Assembly: GCA_036554945.1 (NCBI GenBank)
Contig: DATBMH010000043.1
Span: 1 to 34,203 of the forward strand
Length of the DNA stretch: 34,203 nucleotides
From: JACDAN01 sp036554945
GTDB lineage: Bacteria > Actinomycetota > Thermoleophilia > Gaiellales > Gaiellaceae
Reading direction: 5' to 3'
The notes under the pieces were generated by a model. The model was not told where the DNA came from. It saw nothing but the letters and a program-made list of their open reading frames with translations, and did no database searches. This document shows, in pieces, positions 1 through 9,045 of the stretch (within the stretch, counting starts at the first letter, position 1; each line of letters starts with the position of its first letter). The position numbers were made by a program, and so were the translations under genes.

Positions 1-917
<917 letters not shown>

Positions 918-925
918 CGCGCGCC

Positions 926-931
926 ACCCTA
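926..931 (-). promoter_or_regulatory. Putative leaderless -10 box TAGGGT for gmd
   Basis: TAGGGT on the minus strand fits TANNNT and ends 8 nt before the ATG of gmd, the geometry expected when transcription starts at or next to the start codon. No Shine-Dalgarno sequence is visible there. It occupies much of the 15-bp gap to the divergent gene. Confidence 0.4.
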
Positions 932-932
932 T

Positions 933-1988
933 ATGAGAGTTGGGATCAGTCTGTTAACCCTGGTCCCGGGCGTCGTGGGCGGCTCGGAGATCTACGCGCG
1001 GGAGCTCGTCCGCGCCCTCGACCGCGTCGGGGAGCTCGAGTACCGGGTGTTCACGCCGTCGCTCGTGGACGACGTCGAGGGCCGTCGGATCGACGCGTAC
1101 CGGGCCGGCCGCACGATGCCCGGACGGATGCGCGCGATGGCGCAGGCGGCCGTCCGTCCCGGGCCGGTGCGCGACGAGATGCGCCTCGGCGAGCTCGACG
1201 CGATCCACTTCCCGCTGACCGTGATGCTGCCGCGCGTCGAGCGCCCGCCCGCGGTCGTCAGCCTGCTGGACATCCAGCACGTCTTCTTCCCGGAGTTCTT
1301 CTCTCGCGCCGAGCGGCTCTACCGAAAGGTCGCCTACGGCTCGTCGCTCCGCCGCGCCCGCAAGGTGATCGCGATCAGCAGCCACGTGAAGGAGACGCTC
1401 GTCGCACGGATGGGCGTCGAGGCCGACAAGATCGAGGTGATCCACCTCGGGCTCGACCACGACCTCTTCCGGCCGGGGGACGAGCCGCGCGAGCCGCTGC
1501 TCCTCTACCCGGCCAACCCGTGGCCGCACAAGAACCACGCGCGCCTGTTCGAGGCGTTCACGCGGCTGCGGCGCGAGCACTCCCAGCTGCGTCTCGTGCT
1601 GACCGGCAGCGGGCTCGAGCGGCTCTCACCGCCCGAGGGGGTCGAGATCAGAGGCCGGGTGCCGAGGCAGGAGCTCGCGTCGCTCTACCGCCGCGCCTCG
1701 GCGCTCGTCTTCCCGAGCCTCTACGAGGGCTTCGGGCAGCCGCCGCTCGAGGCGATGGCCTCGGGCTGCCCGGTCGCCACCTCGACGGCCGGCTCCCTGC
1801 CGGAGGTCTGCGGCCCTGCTGCCCGGTACTTCGACCCGACGTCCGTCGACGAGATCGTGGAGGCGGTCCTGACCGTGCTGGCCGACCCGGCCCCCCTCGT
1901 AGAGCGCGGCCTCCAGCGCGCGGCGCGGTTCACCTGGGACGCGACCGCCCATGCGCACGACCGCGTCTACCGCGGGCTCGCCGCCTGA
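933..1988 (+). CDS. GT4-family glycosyltransferase
   Basis: A 351-residue GT-B glycosyltransferase of family GT4, which transfers a sugar from a nucleotide donor in the cytosol. The N-terminus MRVGISLLTL followed by the glycine-rich GVVGGSEIYARELV is the acceptor-side loop. The C-terminal donor domain has YPANPWPHKNHARL and the E-x7-E motif in YEGFGQPPLEAMASG. The reading frame is open far upstream, but homology-like sequence begins only at the ATG at 933. No clear ribosome-binding site or TANNNT box precedes it. Its 3' end overlaps the convergent gmd paralogue by 22 bp. The sugar is unknown; a mannose or GDP-deoxyhexose donor is an inference from the flanking gmd genes. Confidence 0.88.
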   Translation: MRVGISLLTLVPGVVGGSEIYARELVRALDRVGELEYRVFTPSLVDDVEGRRIDAYRAGRTMPGRMRAMAQAAVRPGPVRDEMRLGELDAIHFPLTVMLPRVERPPAVVSLLDIQHVFFPEFFSRAERLYRKVAYGSSLRRARKVIAISSHVKETLVARMGVEADKIEVIHLGLDHDLFRPGDEPREPLLLYPANPWPHKNHARLFEAFTRLRREHSQLRLVLTGSGLERLSPPEGVEIRGRVPRQELASLYRRASALVFPSLYEGFGQPPLEAMASGCPVATSTAGSLPEVCGPAARYFDPTSVDEIVEAVLTVLADPAPLVERGLQRAARFTWDATAHAHDRVYRGLAA

Positions 1989-2947
1989 TCCCGCAGCCGC
2001 TCGAGGTCGGCCTCGACCATCAGCCGGACGAGCTCGGGGAACTCGACGTCGCGTTCCCAGCCCAGCTGCTCCCGCGCCTTCGTCGGATCGCCGACGAGCG
2101 ACTTCGACTCGCTGCGGCCGCGCGCGAACTCCTGGTCGTAGCGGACGTGCTCCCGCCAGTCGAGGCCCACCTCGCCGAAGGCGGCGGCGACGAAGTCCTC
2201 GACGCTCCGCGCCTCGCCGGTGGCGATGACGAAGTCGTCCGGCTCCTCCCGGGCCGCCATGAGGCGCATCGCGCGGACGTAGTCGCCCGCGAACCCCCAG
2301 TCGCGCTGCGGCGACAGGCTCCCGAGGTGGAGCTCCTGCTCGAGGCCGAGGCTGATCGCCGCCGCGCCGTGCGTCACCTTCCTCGACAGGAAGTGGATCG
2401 GCCGGCGCGGGGACTCGTGGTTGAAGAGAATCGCCGAGCACGCGTGCAGCCCGTACTCGCGCCGGAAGGCGCCGGTGACGAAGTGCCCGAAGGCCTTGCC
2501 CGCACCGTAGGGCGTCAGCGGCGTGATCGGCGTCATCTCGGTCTGCGGGCTCTCCCGCGGGGAGCCGAAGATCTCGGCCGATGCTGCGCTCACGAACCGC
2601 GCCTCGGGCCGCTCCAGGCGGATCCCGTCCAGCAGGCCGGTGACCGCGGCGACTGCGGCGATCGACGTTCCGACCGGGTCCTCCCACGAGGCGGGGACGA
2701 ACGAGGCCGACGCCAGGTGGTAGACCTCGTCCGGCTCGAGCTCGCGGAGCGCCCTGCGGATGTCCGCCGGATCGTCGAGCTCGATCGCCGGGAACCCGAT
2801 CCGGTCCCTCATCGGCGCGAGGGTCTCGTACTGTTCAGGATTCCCGAGCACGGTGCCGAACACCTCATAGCCATGCGCGAGGAGCTGTTCCGCGAGGTAG
2901 GACCCGTCCTGCCCGCCGATTCCGGTCACGAGCGCGCGACGAGCCAT
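1967..2947 (-). CDS. GDP-mannose 4,6-dehydratase paralogue (SDR epimerase/dehydratase)
   Basis: An extended short-chain dehydrogenase of 326 residues that closely resembles the first Gmd: GIGGQDGSYLAEQLL near the N-terminus, SFVPASWEDP, AASAEIFG in place of ASTSELYG (Thr to Ser, catalytic Glu kept), TPYGAGK with the Tyr-x3-Lys pair, FNHESPRR and RDWGFAGDYVRAMR. Gmd activity is likely, but a different GDP-sugar 4,6-dehydratase, or a reductase partner of the RMD type, cannot be excluded. Its divergent neighbour, the ATP-grasp gene, starts 14 bp away. The ATG at 2947 is preceded by TACAGT at 7 nt spacing, so a leaderless transcript is plausible. The 3' end overlaps the GT4 by 22 bp. Confidence 0.85.
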   Translation of the reverse strand: MARRALVTGIGGQDGSYLAEQLLAHGYEVFGTVLGNPEQYETLAPMRDRIGFPAIELDDPADIRRALRELEPDEVYHLASASFVPASWEDPVGTSIAAVAAVTGLLDGIRLERPEARFVSAASAEIFGSPRESPQTEMTPITPLTPYGAGKAFGHFVTGAFRREYGLHACSAILFNHESPRRPIHFLSRKVTHGAAAISLGLEQELHLGSLSPQRDWGFAGDYVRAMRLMAAREEPDDFVIATGEARSVEDFVAAAFGEVGLDWREHVRYDQEFARGRSESKSLVGDPTKAREQLGWERDVEFPELVRLMVEADLERLRDQAASPR

Positions 2948-2954
2948 CGCGCGG

Positions 2955-2960
2955 ACTGTA
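2955..2960 (-). promoter_or_regulatory. Putative leaderless -10 box TACAGT
   Basis: TACAGT on the minus strand fits TANNNT and lies exactly 7 nt before the ATG at 2947. It sits in a 14-bp divergent gap that has no room for a conventional leader with a Shine-Dalgarno site. Confidence 0.42.
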
Positions 2961-2961
2961 G

Positions 2962-4029
2962 ATGAGACGGATCGTGGTCACCGGGGCCGGTGGATCGCCC
3001 GCCGCCAACTTCGTCCACTCGCTCCGGCTCGCGCCCGAGCCGTTCCACGTCGTCGGCACCGACACGAGCGCCTTCCACCTCGAGCTCGCGCCCGTCGACG
3101 CGCGCTACCTGCTCCCCCGCGTGGACGATCCCTCCTACCTCGACGAGCTGAACGCGGTCGTGGAGCAGGAGGAGGCCGTGCTCGTCCACCCGCAGCCCGA
3201 GCAGGAGGTGCTGTTCCTGTCCCGCCGGCACGAGCGCGTGCAGGCGGCGACCTTGCTCCCGCGCGCCGAGACCGTCGAGATCTGCCAGGACAAGGCGACC
3301 TTCGCCGCCCGGATGACGGAGGCGGGGCTCCCCTCGCCGCGGTTCGCACGGCCGGAGGACGAGGAGTCCCTGCGCGCGGCGACCGCGCGGATCCTGGAGA
3401 GCCGGGACCAGGCTTGGGTACGGGCGGTGCGCGGCGCCGGCGCGCGGGCGAGCCTGCCCGTCTCGTCACCGGATCAGGCCGTCGCGTGGGTGCGCTACTG
3501 GCTGGAGCTTCGCGGGCTCGGCTACGGCGACTTCATGGTCAGCGAGTTCCTGCCCGGCCGCGAGTTCGCGTTCCAGAGCATCTGGCAGGACGGCCGGCTC
3601 GTCACGTCGGCGGCCCGGGAACGCCTCGAGTACGTGTTCGGGCACCTGATGCCGAGCGGCCAGAGCTCGAGCCCCTCGGTCGCGCGCACCGTCCACCGGG
3701 AGGACGTCAACGAGCTGGCCTCACAGGCCGTCCTCGCGGTCGATGCCCAGGCGACCGGGGTCTTCTGCGTCGACCTCAAGGAGGACGAGGACGGCCGGCC
3801 GCTGGTCACCGAGATCAACGCCGGCCGGTTCTTCACGACGAGCAACTTCCTCGCGGAGGCGGGCGCGAACATGCCCTACTCGTACGTCCGCCTTGCGCTC
3901 GGCGAGGCCGTCAACGGCCTGCCGCGCTTCGACGCGGTCGAGCCGGATCTCTACTGGGTCCGCATGATCGACATGGGGTACAAGCTCGTCCGGGAAGGCG
4001 AATGGCGAAGCAAGCGACTCGACCGCTAG
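2962..4029 (+). CDS. ATP-grasp carboxylate-amine ligase
   Basis: A 355-residue ATP-grasp protein. An N-terminal Rossmann-like pre-ATP-grasp domain (RIVVTGAGGSPAANFVHSLR) is followed by the ATP-grasp fold with MVSEFLPGREFAF and the metal-binding segments GVFCVDLKEDEDGRP and VTEINAGRF (the Asp and Glu-x-Asn ligands). Such enzymes activate a carboxylate as an acyl phosphate and join it to an amine. It resembles CarB-like ligases in glycan loci rather than CarB itself, which is far longer. The substrate is not visible; an amide on a sugar acid or amino sugar is an inference. It leads a plus-strand operon, and its last 28 bp overlap the HAD-methyltransferase gene. Confidence 0.85.
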   Translation: MRRIVVTGAGGSPAANFVHSLRLAPEPFHVVGTDTSAFHLELAPVDARYLLPRVDDPSYLDELNAVVEQEEAVLVHPQPEQEVLFLSRRHERVQAATLLPRAETVEICQDKATFAARMTEAGLPSPRFARPEDEESLRAATARILESRDQAWVRAVRGAGARASLPVSSPDQAVAWVRYWLELRGLGYGDFMVSEFLPGREFAFQSIWQDGRLVTSAARERLEYVFGHLMPSGQSSSPSVARTVHREDVNELASQAVLAVDAQATGVFCVDLKEDEDGRPLVTEINAGRFFTTSNFLAEAGANMPYSYVRLALGEAVNGLPRFDAVEPDLYWVRMIDMGYKLVREGEWRSKRLDR

Positions 4030-5252
4030 CGCTTTTCGACTTCGACGGCACCCTCTGCCGCCTCGACACGGACTACGACGCCCTGCGGGCCGGGCTCGAG
4101 GAGCTCGGCGGGCACGGCGATGGCCTCCTGGAGCTGATCCTCTCGCTCGACGACGAGCCCCGCGCCCGCGAGCTCGTGAACCAGGCAGAGCTCGCCGGGC
4201 TCGCAGGCGGCGAGGATGTCGACGCCGGGATCCAGCTCTACAGGGCGTTTGCGTCGGACGGCGCGCAGCTCGGCATCGTCAGCCACAACGGCCACGCCGT
4301 GATCGAGGCCTTCCTGGAGGCGCGCGGGCTTCCACGGCCCGACACGATCCTCGACCGCCGCGCCCTGGGCGGCCCGAAGGACGAGAGCGAGACGGCGGCG
4401 GCCTATGCCGGCGGGTCGGATCCGGTGTACGTGGTCGGGGACGCCGACTCCGACCGCCGGCTCGCCGAGCGGCTCGGCGGGACGTACCTCGACGTCGGCG
4501 ACGAGCTGCGCTCGTACTACGAGGCGCGAGCGCACGAGATCGACGAGCTCGCGCTGACCTACGAGAGCCCGTCGCCCTACAAGCGGTTCTTCTACCGCAG
4601 CCGGTTCCGTGCGGTTCTCGGTGCGCTGGACCCGCAGGCCGGCGAGGAGATCCTCGAGATCGGCTGCGGCAGCGGCTCGTACACCCGGTCGCTGGCCGTG
4701 GCCGGCGTGCGGATCACGGCGACCGACTATGCGCCCTCCCAGCTCGCGCAGGCGCGGCGAAACGCCGGCGAGCTCGGAGCGCAGGTCGTCTTCCGGCTCG
4801 AGAACGCACAACACCTGTCCTTTCCGGACGAGAGCTTCGACAAGGTGCTGCTCAGCGAGGTGATCGAGCACGTGCCCGAGCCGGAGCGCGCCGTCGAGGA
4901 GGCGGCCCGCGTCCTGCGGCCCGGCGGCCTGCTCGTCGTGTCGACGCCGTCGCGGTTCTCGCCCCTGAACCTCGCGTACGGCGTCAAGCGCCGCGTCCGC
5001 CGCTACGGCTTCAACGAGCATCTCCACGAGCTGACGCCCGGGTCCTTCCGGCGGCTCGTCGGGCGCCACCTCGACGTCGAGAGCCTGGAGTTCGCCAACT
5101 TCGTCCTGCCCTACCCCGTGGACGAGCTCTACCTGCGGGCCGGCAGCCCGGGGCTCGGCCTGCTCCGGGCGGTCGAGCGCGGGCTGGCGGCGCTACCAGG
5201 CGTGAAGCGCCTCGGCTGGACGATGGTCCTGCGGGCCCGGAAGCCGGCGTGA
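4002..5252 (+). CDS. HAD-family phosphatase fused to SAM-dependent methyltransferase
   Basis: A 416-residue two-domain protein. Residues 1 to about 165 carry all four HAD motifs: LFDFDGTLC (Asp13, Asp15), GIVSHNG (Ser94), GGPKDES (Lys126) and VYVVGDADSD (Asp147, Asp151). Residues about 185-416 are a class I methyltransferase with EILEIGCGSGSYT (218-228), an acidic TDYAPSQ loop, SEVIEHVPEPERAVEEAARVLRPGG and a hydrophobic C-terminus. The ATG at 4002 lies inside the preceding ATP-grasp gene and follows GGGAAGG, a plausible ribosome-binding site. It overlaps the downstream GT2 by 4 bp. A sugar phosphate or other phosphorylated intermediate could be dephosphorylated and methylated, but the substrate is unknown. 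Domain identities are secure; the combined role is inference. Confidence 0.88.
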   Translation: MAKQATRPLALFDFDGTLCRLDTDYDALRAGLEELGGHGDGLLELILSLDDEPRARELVNQAELAGLAGGEDVDAGIQLYRAFASDGAQLGIVSHNGHAVIEAFLEARGLPRPDTILDRRALGGPKDESETAAAYAGGSDPVYVVGDADSDRRLAERLGGTYLDVGDELRSYYEARAHEIDELALTYESPSPYKRFFYRSRFRAVLGALDPQAGEEILEIGCGSGSYTRSLAVAGVRITATDYAPSQLAQARRNAGELGAQVVFRLENAQHLSFPDESFDKVLLSEVIEHVPEPERAVEEAARVLRPGGLLVVSTPSRFSPLNLAYGVKRRVRRYGFNEHLHELTPGSFRRLVGRHLDVESLEFANFVLPYPVDELYLRAGSPGLGLLRAVERGLAALPGVKRLGWTMVLRARKPA

Positions 5253-6097
5253 AGGTCACCGCCGTCGTCCTCTCCTGGAACGGCCGGGAGGACACGCTCG
5301 CCTGTCTCCGGTCGCTCGAGGGCGAGCCCGTCGACGTGATCGTCGTGGACAACGCCTCGACGGACGGGACCGCCGAGGCCGTGACCGGCGCGGAGGTGAT
5401 CCGCAACGAGCGCAACCTCGGTTACGCGGGCGGCATGAACGTCGGCATCCGGCGGGCGCTCGAGCAGGGCGCCGACGCCGTCCTCGTGCTCAACAACGAC
5501 GTCGAGGTCGAGCCGGGCGCGGTGGCGGCGCTGGTCGAGCCCGCGGGCGGTGCGGGCGCCGTCTGCCCGCTGATCGTCTTCGCGGACGACCCGGAGCGGG
5601 TCTGGTACGCCGGCGCGGGCTACGACCCCCGCAAGGGCTACAACGGGCGGCAGCGGACCGACCGGCCCGCCGACGCCCGGAAGACGGATCGCGCCTGTGG
5701 GGCCGCGATGCTCGTCCGCCGAGAGGTCCTGGAGGCGGTCGGCCTCTTCGACGAGGAGCTCTTCGCGTACGTCGAGGACACGGACTGGTCGCTGCGCGCC
5801 CGGAAGCTGGGCCTGCCACTCCTCGTCGAGCCCGCGAGCCGCGTGCGGCACAAGGTCTCGGCGTCCACCGGCGGCGAGGGCTCGGACGGCGCCCTCTACT
5901 ACTCGACGCGGAACACACTCACGGTCGCGGAGCGACACGCGCCGCTGGGGCGGCTCGGCACCTGGCGGCGACGCGCGGTGGTCGTCCTCGCCCACGGCGC
6001 GCAAGCGCTCCTCGCCCGCCGCCCGGCCAGGATCCGCGCCGTCCTCCAGGGCTGGCGCGACTTCCGACGTGGCCGCCTTGGCCCTCGCCCCGAGTAG
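5249..6097 (+). CDS. GT2-family glycosyltransferase, rhamnosyltransferase-like
   Basis: A 282-residue GT-A glycosyltransferase. It shows the nucleotide-binding start VTAVVLSWNGREDTLACL, VDNASTDGT, NLGYAGGMNVGI and the metal-binding VLVLNNDVEVEPG. ACGAAMLVRREVLEAVGLFDEELFAYVEDTDWSLRAR is typical of the WcaA/RfbF-like branch that often transfers deoxyhexoses. The GTG start overlaps the upstream stop as GTGA, implying translational coupling. It ends just before the RmlC-like gene, which fits a 6-deoxysugar acceptor or donor, but specificity is not shown by sequence. Confidence 0.9.
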   Translation: MKVTAVVLSWNGREDTLACLRSLEGEPVDVIVVDNASTDGTAEAVTGAEVIRNERNLGYAGGMNVGIRRALEQGADAVLVLNNDVEVEPGAVAALVEPAGGAGAVCPLIVFADDPERVWYAGAGYDPRKGYNGRQRTDRPADARKTDRACGAAMLVRREVLEAVGLFDEELFAYVEDTDWSLRARKLGLPLLVEPASRVRHKVSASTGGEGSDGALYYSTRNTLTVAERHAPLGRLGTWRRRAVVVLAHGAQALLARRPARIRAVLQGWRDFRRGRLGPRPE

Positions 6098-6100
6098 CAT
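6095..6100 (+). promoter_or_regulatory. Putative -10 box TAGCAT before RmlC-like gene
   Basis: TAGCAT fits TANNNT and ends 7 nt before the GTG at 6108. It overlaps the TAG stop of the upstream GT2. It may allow separate leaderless expression of the epimerase within the operon. Confidence 0.3.
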
Positions 6101-6107
6101 CCCGCCG

Positions 6108-6569
6108 GTGATCGACCGGATCGAGGTCATCCCCCTGCGCAAGTTCGAGGACGAGCGCGGCTGGTTCCTGGAGCTCCACCGCCGCTCGCGGGTGCCCGAG
6201 CAGATGGTGCAGACGAACCTGTCGTTCTCCCGGAAGGGCGTGATCCGCGGCCTGCACTACCACGAGCGCGGGCAGTCCGACCTCTTCGCCTGCCTCCAGG
6301 GCACCGCGCGCGTCGTGGCGCTCGACCGCGAGAGCGGCGAGATCTTCACGCTCGACATCGGCGACGACAACCCCGTCGCCGTCTTCGTTCCCGGGCGGCT
6401 GGCGCACGGCTTCGAGGCGTTGACGGACGTCCTCTTCTGCTACCACGTCACGCAGGAGTACGACGCGGCCGACCCGGACGAGCACGAGATCCCCTGGAAC
6501 GACCCGCGCGTGATCGACGTCTGGGAGACGCAGGCGCCGATCCTGTCGGATCGAGACGCCGCCGCTTAG
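6108..6569 (+). CDS. dTDP-4-dehydrorhamnose 3,5-epimerase-like (RmlC family)
   Basis: A 153-residue cupin of the RmlC family, shorter than the usual 180 or so. Conserved elements: FEDERGWFLEL, NLSFSRKGVIRGLHYH with the catalytic-type His50, PGRLAHGFEAL with His100, and FCYHVTQEYDAADPDEHEIPWNDP with candidate Tyr112/Tyr118. The Lys of the family's KLVR segment appears replaced (SDLFACL), so the sugar substrate may not be dTDP-4-keto-rhamnose. GTG at 6108 is chosen because it starts the domain cleanly, follows the upstream stop by 10 bp and has a TANNNT box 7 nt away. No rmlA or rmlD is seen in the window. It overlaps the convergent GT4 by 4 bp. Confidence 0.8.
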   Translation: MIDRIEVIPLRKFEDERGWFLELHRRSRVPEQMVQTNLSFSRKGVIRGLHYHERGQSDLFACLQGTARVVALDRESGEIFTLDIGDDNPVAVFVPGRLAHGFEALTDVLFCYHVTQEYDAADPDEHEIPWNDPRVIDVWETQAPILSDRDAAA

Positions 6570-7663
6570 CCGTCTGCCGCGACCGACCGGCGGATCGCGC
6601 TCACGACGGCCTCCTGGGTCCGCCCCCAGTTGTAGCGCTCCTCCGACGCGCGCCTGCCGTTCCGGCCCAGCTCCCGGGCGAGCTCGCGGTCCCGGAGCAG
6701 CGTCACGAGCTTCTCGGCCATGTCCTCCACCTCGGCGCGGCAGACGAGGCCCACGCGCTCGCGCTCGACGAAGCGCGCCATCTCGGGACAGTCCGTGGCG
6801 ACGACGGGCCGCCCGGCGGCCATGTAGTCGAAGAGCTTGATCGGCAGCGAGAGGTCGAGGTACGCGCTGCGCCGGTGCGGGATCGCGCAGACGCTCGCGC
6901 CCGCGAGGAACGCGGGCAGCGTGCGGAAGTCCACGGTCTCGAACGTGATCCAGGGTTCGCCCTCGGCCTGTTCCCGCAGCTCCGCGAGGTTGCCGCGGCC
7001 GCCGAGGTCGTTCATGGCGAGACGGAGCCGGAGGTCCGGAACCTCCTGTCGGGCGAGCATCGCCGCCTCGATCAGCAGGTCGGCGCCACGGCCGCGGCTC
7101 GCCCCGCCCACGAGCGCAACGGTGGGCTCCTCCGGCGGGTCGGTGACCGGGAAGTGCGCGGGATCGCTCGAGTTCGAGGCGATCACCCGCCGCGACTTCT
7201 CGACCGGGTAGTGGTCGGCGAAGTCCTCGGTGGCGAACCCGACCAGCCGGTAGTCCGCCATCGCGCCCTCGAGGCGCCGCGCGATCTCCTCGAGGTCCTC
7301 GCGCGAGTTGGGTGCGATCCCCAGGTCGCGGAACTGCCAGCGAGGGTCGTCCTGGACGTCGAAGTAGAGGAGCACGCAGCGCCGGGCCAGCAGGCGCCGC
7401 AGGCGCGGGCTCGGCGGCGTCGCGTGCGAGATGACGTACGGCCGGCGGAACGGGTTGGCGAGCACGAGCCCGAGCTTGGTGACGAAGAGCGCGGCCAGGA
7501 AGAGCGGCAGCCGGGTCGACACGGACGGGTGGAGGAACGTCTTCGGGCCGTCGAGGCCCTCGAGCGCGTCGTTCAGGTACTTCAGCCGCAGCCGGCCGCC
7601 CTCGAGGAACGCCGACGGGCTGACCCGCCCGAAGATCAGGAAGTGCGGTCGCCGGCGGCCCAT
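6566..7663 (-). CDS. GT4-family glycosyltransferase
   Basis: A 365-residue GT-B enzyme. The N-terminal half starts HFLIFGRVSPSAFLEGGRLRLKYL; the donor domain contains VALVGGASRGRGADLLIEA, the CAIPHRRSAYLDLSLPIKLFDYMAAGRPVVATD loop and a final YNWGRTQEAVV helix. The usual first Glu of E-x7-E is not obvious, as in several GT4 subgroups. It is the last gene of the minus-strand unit that begins with UDP-xylose synthase, 26 bp after the CapD-like gene, and meets the RmlC-like gene tail to tail. Donor sugar unknown. Confidence 0.82.
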   Translation of the reverse strand: MGRRRPHFLIFGRVSPSAFLEGGRLRLKYLNDALEGLDGPKTFLHPSVSTRLPLFLAALFVTKLGLVLANPFRRPYVISHATPPSPRLRRLLARRCVLLYFDVQDDPRWQFRDLGIAPNSREDLEEIARRLEGAMADYRLVGFATEDFADHYPVEKSRRVIASNSSDPAHFPVTDPPEEPTVALVGGASRGRGADLLIEAAMLARQEVPDLRLRLAMNDLGGRGNLAELREQAEGEPWITFETVDFRTLPAFLAGASVCAIPHRRSAYLDLSLPIKLFDYMAAGRPVVATDCPEMARFVERERVGLVCRAEVEDMAEKLVTLLRDRELARELGRNGRRASEERYNWGRTQEAVVSAIRRSVAADG

Positions 7664-7689
7664 GGCCGGAATCCTGGCGACGGCGTCAG

Positions 7690-8631
7690 CTAGTGCGCGA
7701 CGAGACGCCGGACGGCGGGCTCGAGACGGTCGTCCGTCGCCTCGAGGTCGTGCGCGCCGACGATGCGCAGGAGCGAGGCGCGGGCGTCCTGCTCGACCTG
7801 CTCGTGACGGGCCGCGAGGGGCTCGGCGATCCGGTCCCCGCGGCGCGCCGGAACCGAGCGGATCACGCGCTCCGGGTAGAGGTCAGCGGCGACGTCGTGC
7901 ATCTCGCGAGGCTTGCCGGGGTCGAACCCGTAGCGCGCCGGCGGCAGCACCGCCGTCCACACGACGAGGCTCACGGCCTCGGCGAGCGAGATGAAGTAGC
8001 GGCGGCACGGGGTCACGGGGATCGGCTCGCCGGGGTCCATCTGTCCCCAGAGCTCGAAGACGTTCCCGCTCGACTCGACGACGTTGTAGAAGCGCGCGAC
8101 GGAGCCGCCGGCGTTCAGCGTCACGCGCTCGGCGACGAGCTTGCTGGCGCCGTACGCCGTCTCCGGCTCACACGCCTTGCAGGTGGACGCGGTCACGACG
8201 TGACAGCCCTCAGGAGCGTGCGCGAGGACGTTCCGCGTGCCGAGCACGTTCACCTCGAGCGCGCTCATCGGGTCGCGCTCGCCGTCCGGCGCGGACTTCG
8301 CGGCGGCCAGGTGGAAGATGACCTCGGGGCGGGTCTCGCGCAGCACGGCCGCGACGTCGCTCTCGACGCGGACGTCGAGCGCGGGGTCGCCGGCGTGCTT
8401 GTCGGTCGCGGTCAGCTCGGTGGAGCGGCCGAGGATCTCGGCGACCGCCGACCCGATGCTGCCCTCGGCGCCCGTGATCAGGACGCGCTTCCCGGCCAGC
8501 CGGTCGAGCGGCTCGTCGAGCGGGAGCGGCCGCTCGGGCCGTCCCAGGATCCGCTCGAGCCGGTTCAGCTCGGCGACAGGCCGCAGTGCTTCGCTCCCCA
8601 CGGACGACGTATCGGCCGACCAGAGGCTCAT
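7690..8631 (-). CDS. CapD-like nucleotide-sugar dehydratase/epimerase
   Basis: A 313-residue extended SDR of the CapD/FlaA1 type, which makes 4-keto-6-deoxy UDP-HexNAc sugars. After about 46 N-terminal residues come LAGKRVLITGAEGSIGSAVAEIL (NAD site, Gly54/57/60), VIFHLAAAKSAP and MSALEVNVLGTRNVL. The active-site strip reads STCKACEPETAYGASK. Family members have Asp-Lys where this has Cys151-Lys152; Tyr160 and Lys164 are kept. The catalytic acid is therefore missing and the reaction may differ, for example an epimerase. The ATG at 8631 overlaps the DUF2304 stop as ATGA; the frame stays open upstream but without family-like sequence. Confidence 0.8.
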   Translation of the reverse strand: MSLWSADTSSVGSEALRPVAELNRLERILGRPERPLPLDEPLDRLAGKRVLITGAEGSIGSAVAEILGRSTELTATDKHAGDPALDVRVESDVAAVLRETRPEVIFHLAAAKSAPDGERDPMSALEVNVLGTRNVLAHAPEGCHVVTASTCKACEPETAYGASKLVAERVTLNAGGSVARFYNVVESSGNVFELWGQMDPGEPIPVTPCRRYFISLAEAVSLVVWTAVLPPARYGFDPGKPREMHDVAADLYPERVIRSVPARRGDRIAEPLAARHEQVEQDARASLLRIVGAHDLEATDDRLEPAVRRLVAH

Positions 8632-9041
8632 CTGAAGAGCTCCTTCACCTCGGGCTCCGCGCCGCGGCTGACGTCGCGGAGACGCGGCTCCGGCTCCGGC
8701 CGGCCCTCGAGCTCGCGGAGTCGCTCCTCCATGAGCGCGAGCCGCTGCGTGAGCAGCGTGCTGCGGTCGGAGAGCTTCGAGATCACTGTCGAGAAGTGCA
8801 GGAGCAGGACGATCACGAAGAGCATCGCCAGCGCGAAGAGCGCGTTCGGCGGGTACGCGATGCCGAGCCCCTTCGAGAGCTCGTGGAGGCCCGAGCGCCA
8901 GAGCGCGAAGACGAGGATCGCGCCGGCGGTGCCGAGCCACAGCAGCGCGTAGCGCTCGCGGAGCTTCCGGGTGCGGATGAGCTCGATGACGACGCCGAGG
9001 AGGACGACGGCGGCGAGGGCGGCGAAGAGCTGGACGGGCAT
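8628..9041 (-). CDS. DUF2304 membrane protein
   Basis: A 137-residue protein with two or three hydrophobic segments: about residues 4-22, 33-48 and 65-88. A charged helix (LSDRSTLLTQRLALMEERLRELEG) that could form a coiled coil comes next. The pattern and the position 4 bp after a DPM1-like GT2 match DUF2304, small membrane proteins commonly encoded beside dolichol-phosphate-mannose-synthase-like GT2 genes. It probably anchors or assists that GT2 at the membrane; the function is not established. It is coupled to the CapD-like gene by an ATGA overlap. Confidence 0.75.
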   Translation of the reverse strand: MPVQLFAALAAVVLLGVVIELIRTRKLRERYALLWLGTAGAILVFALWRSGLHELSKGLGIAYPPNALFALAMLFVIVLLLHFSTVISKLSDRSTLLTQRLALMEERLRELEGRPEPEPRLRDVSRGAEPEVKELFR

Positions 9042-9045
9042 GGCC

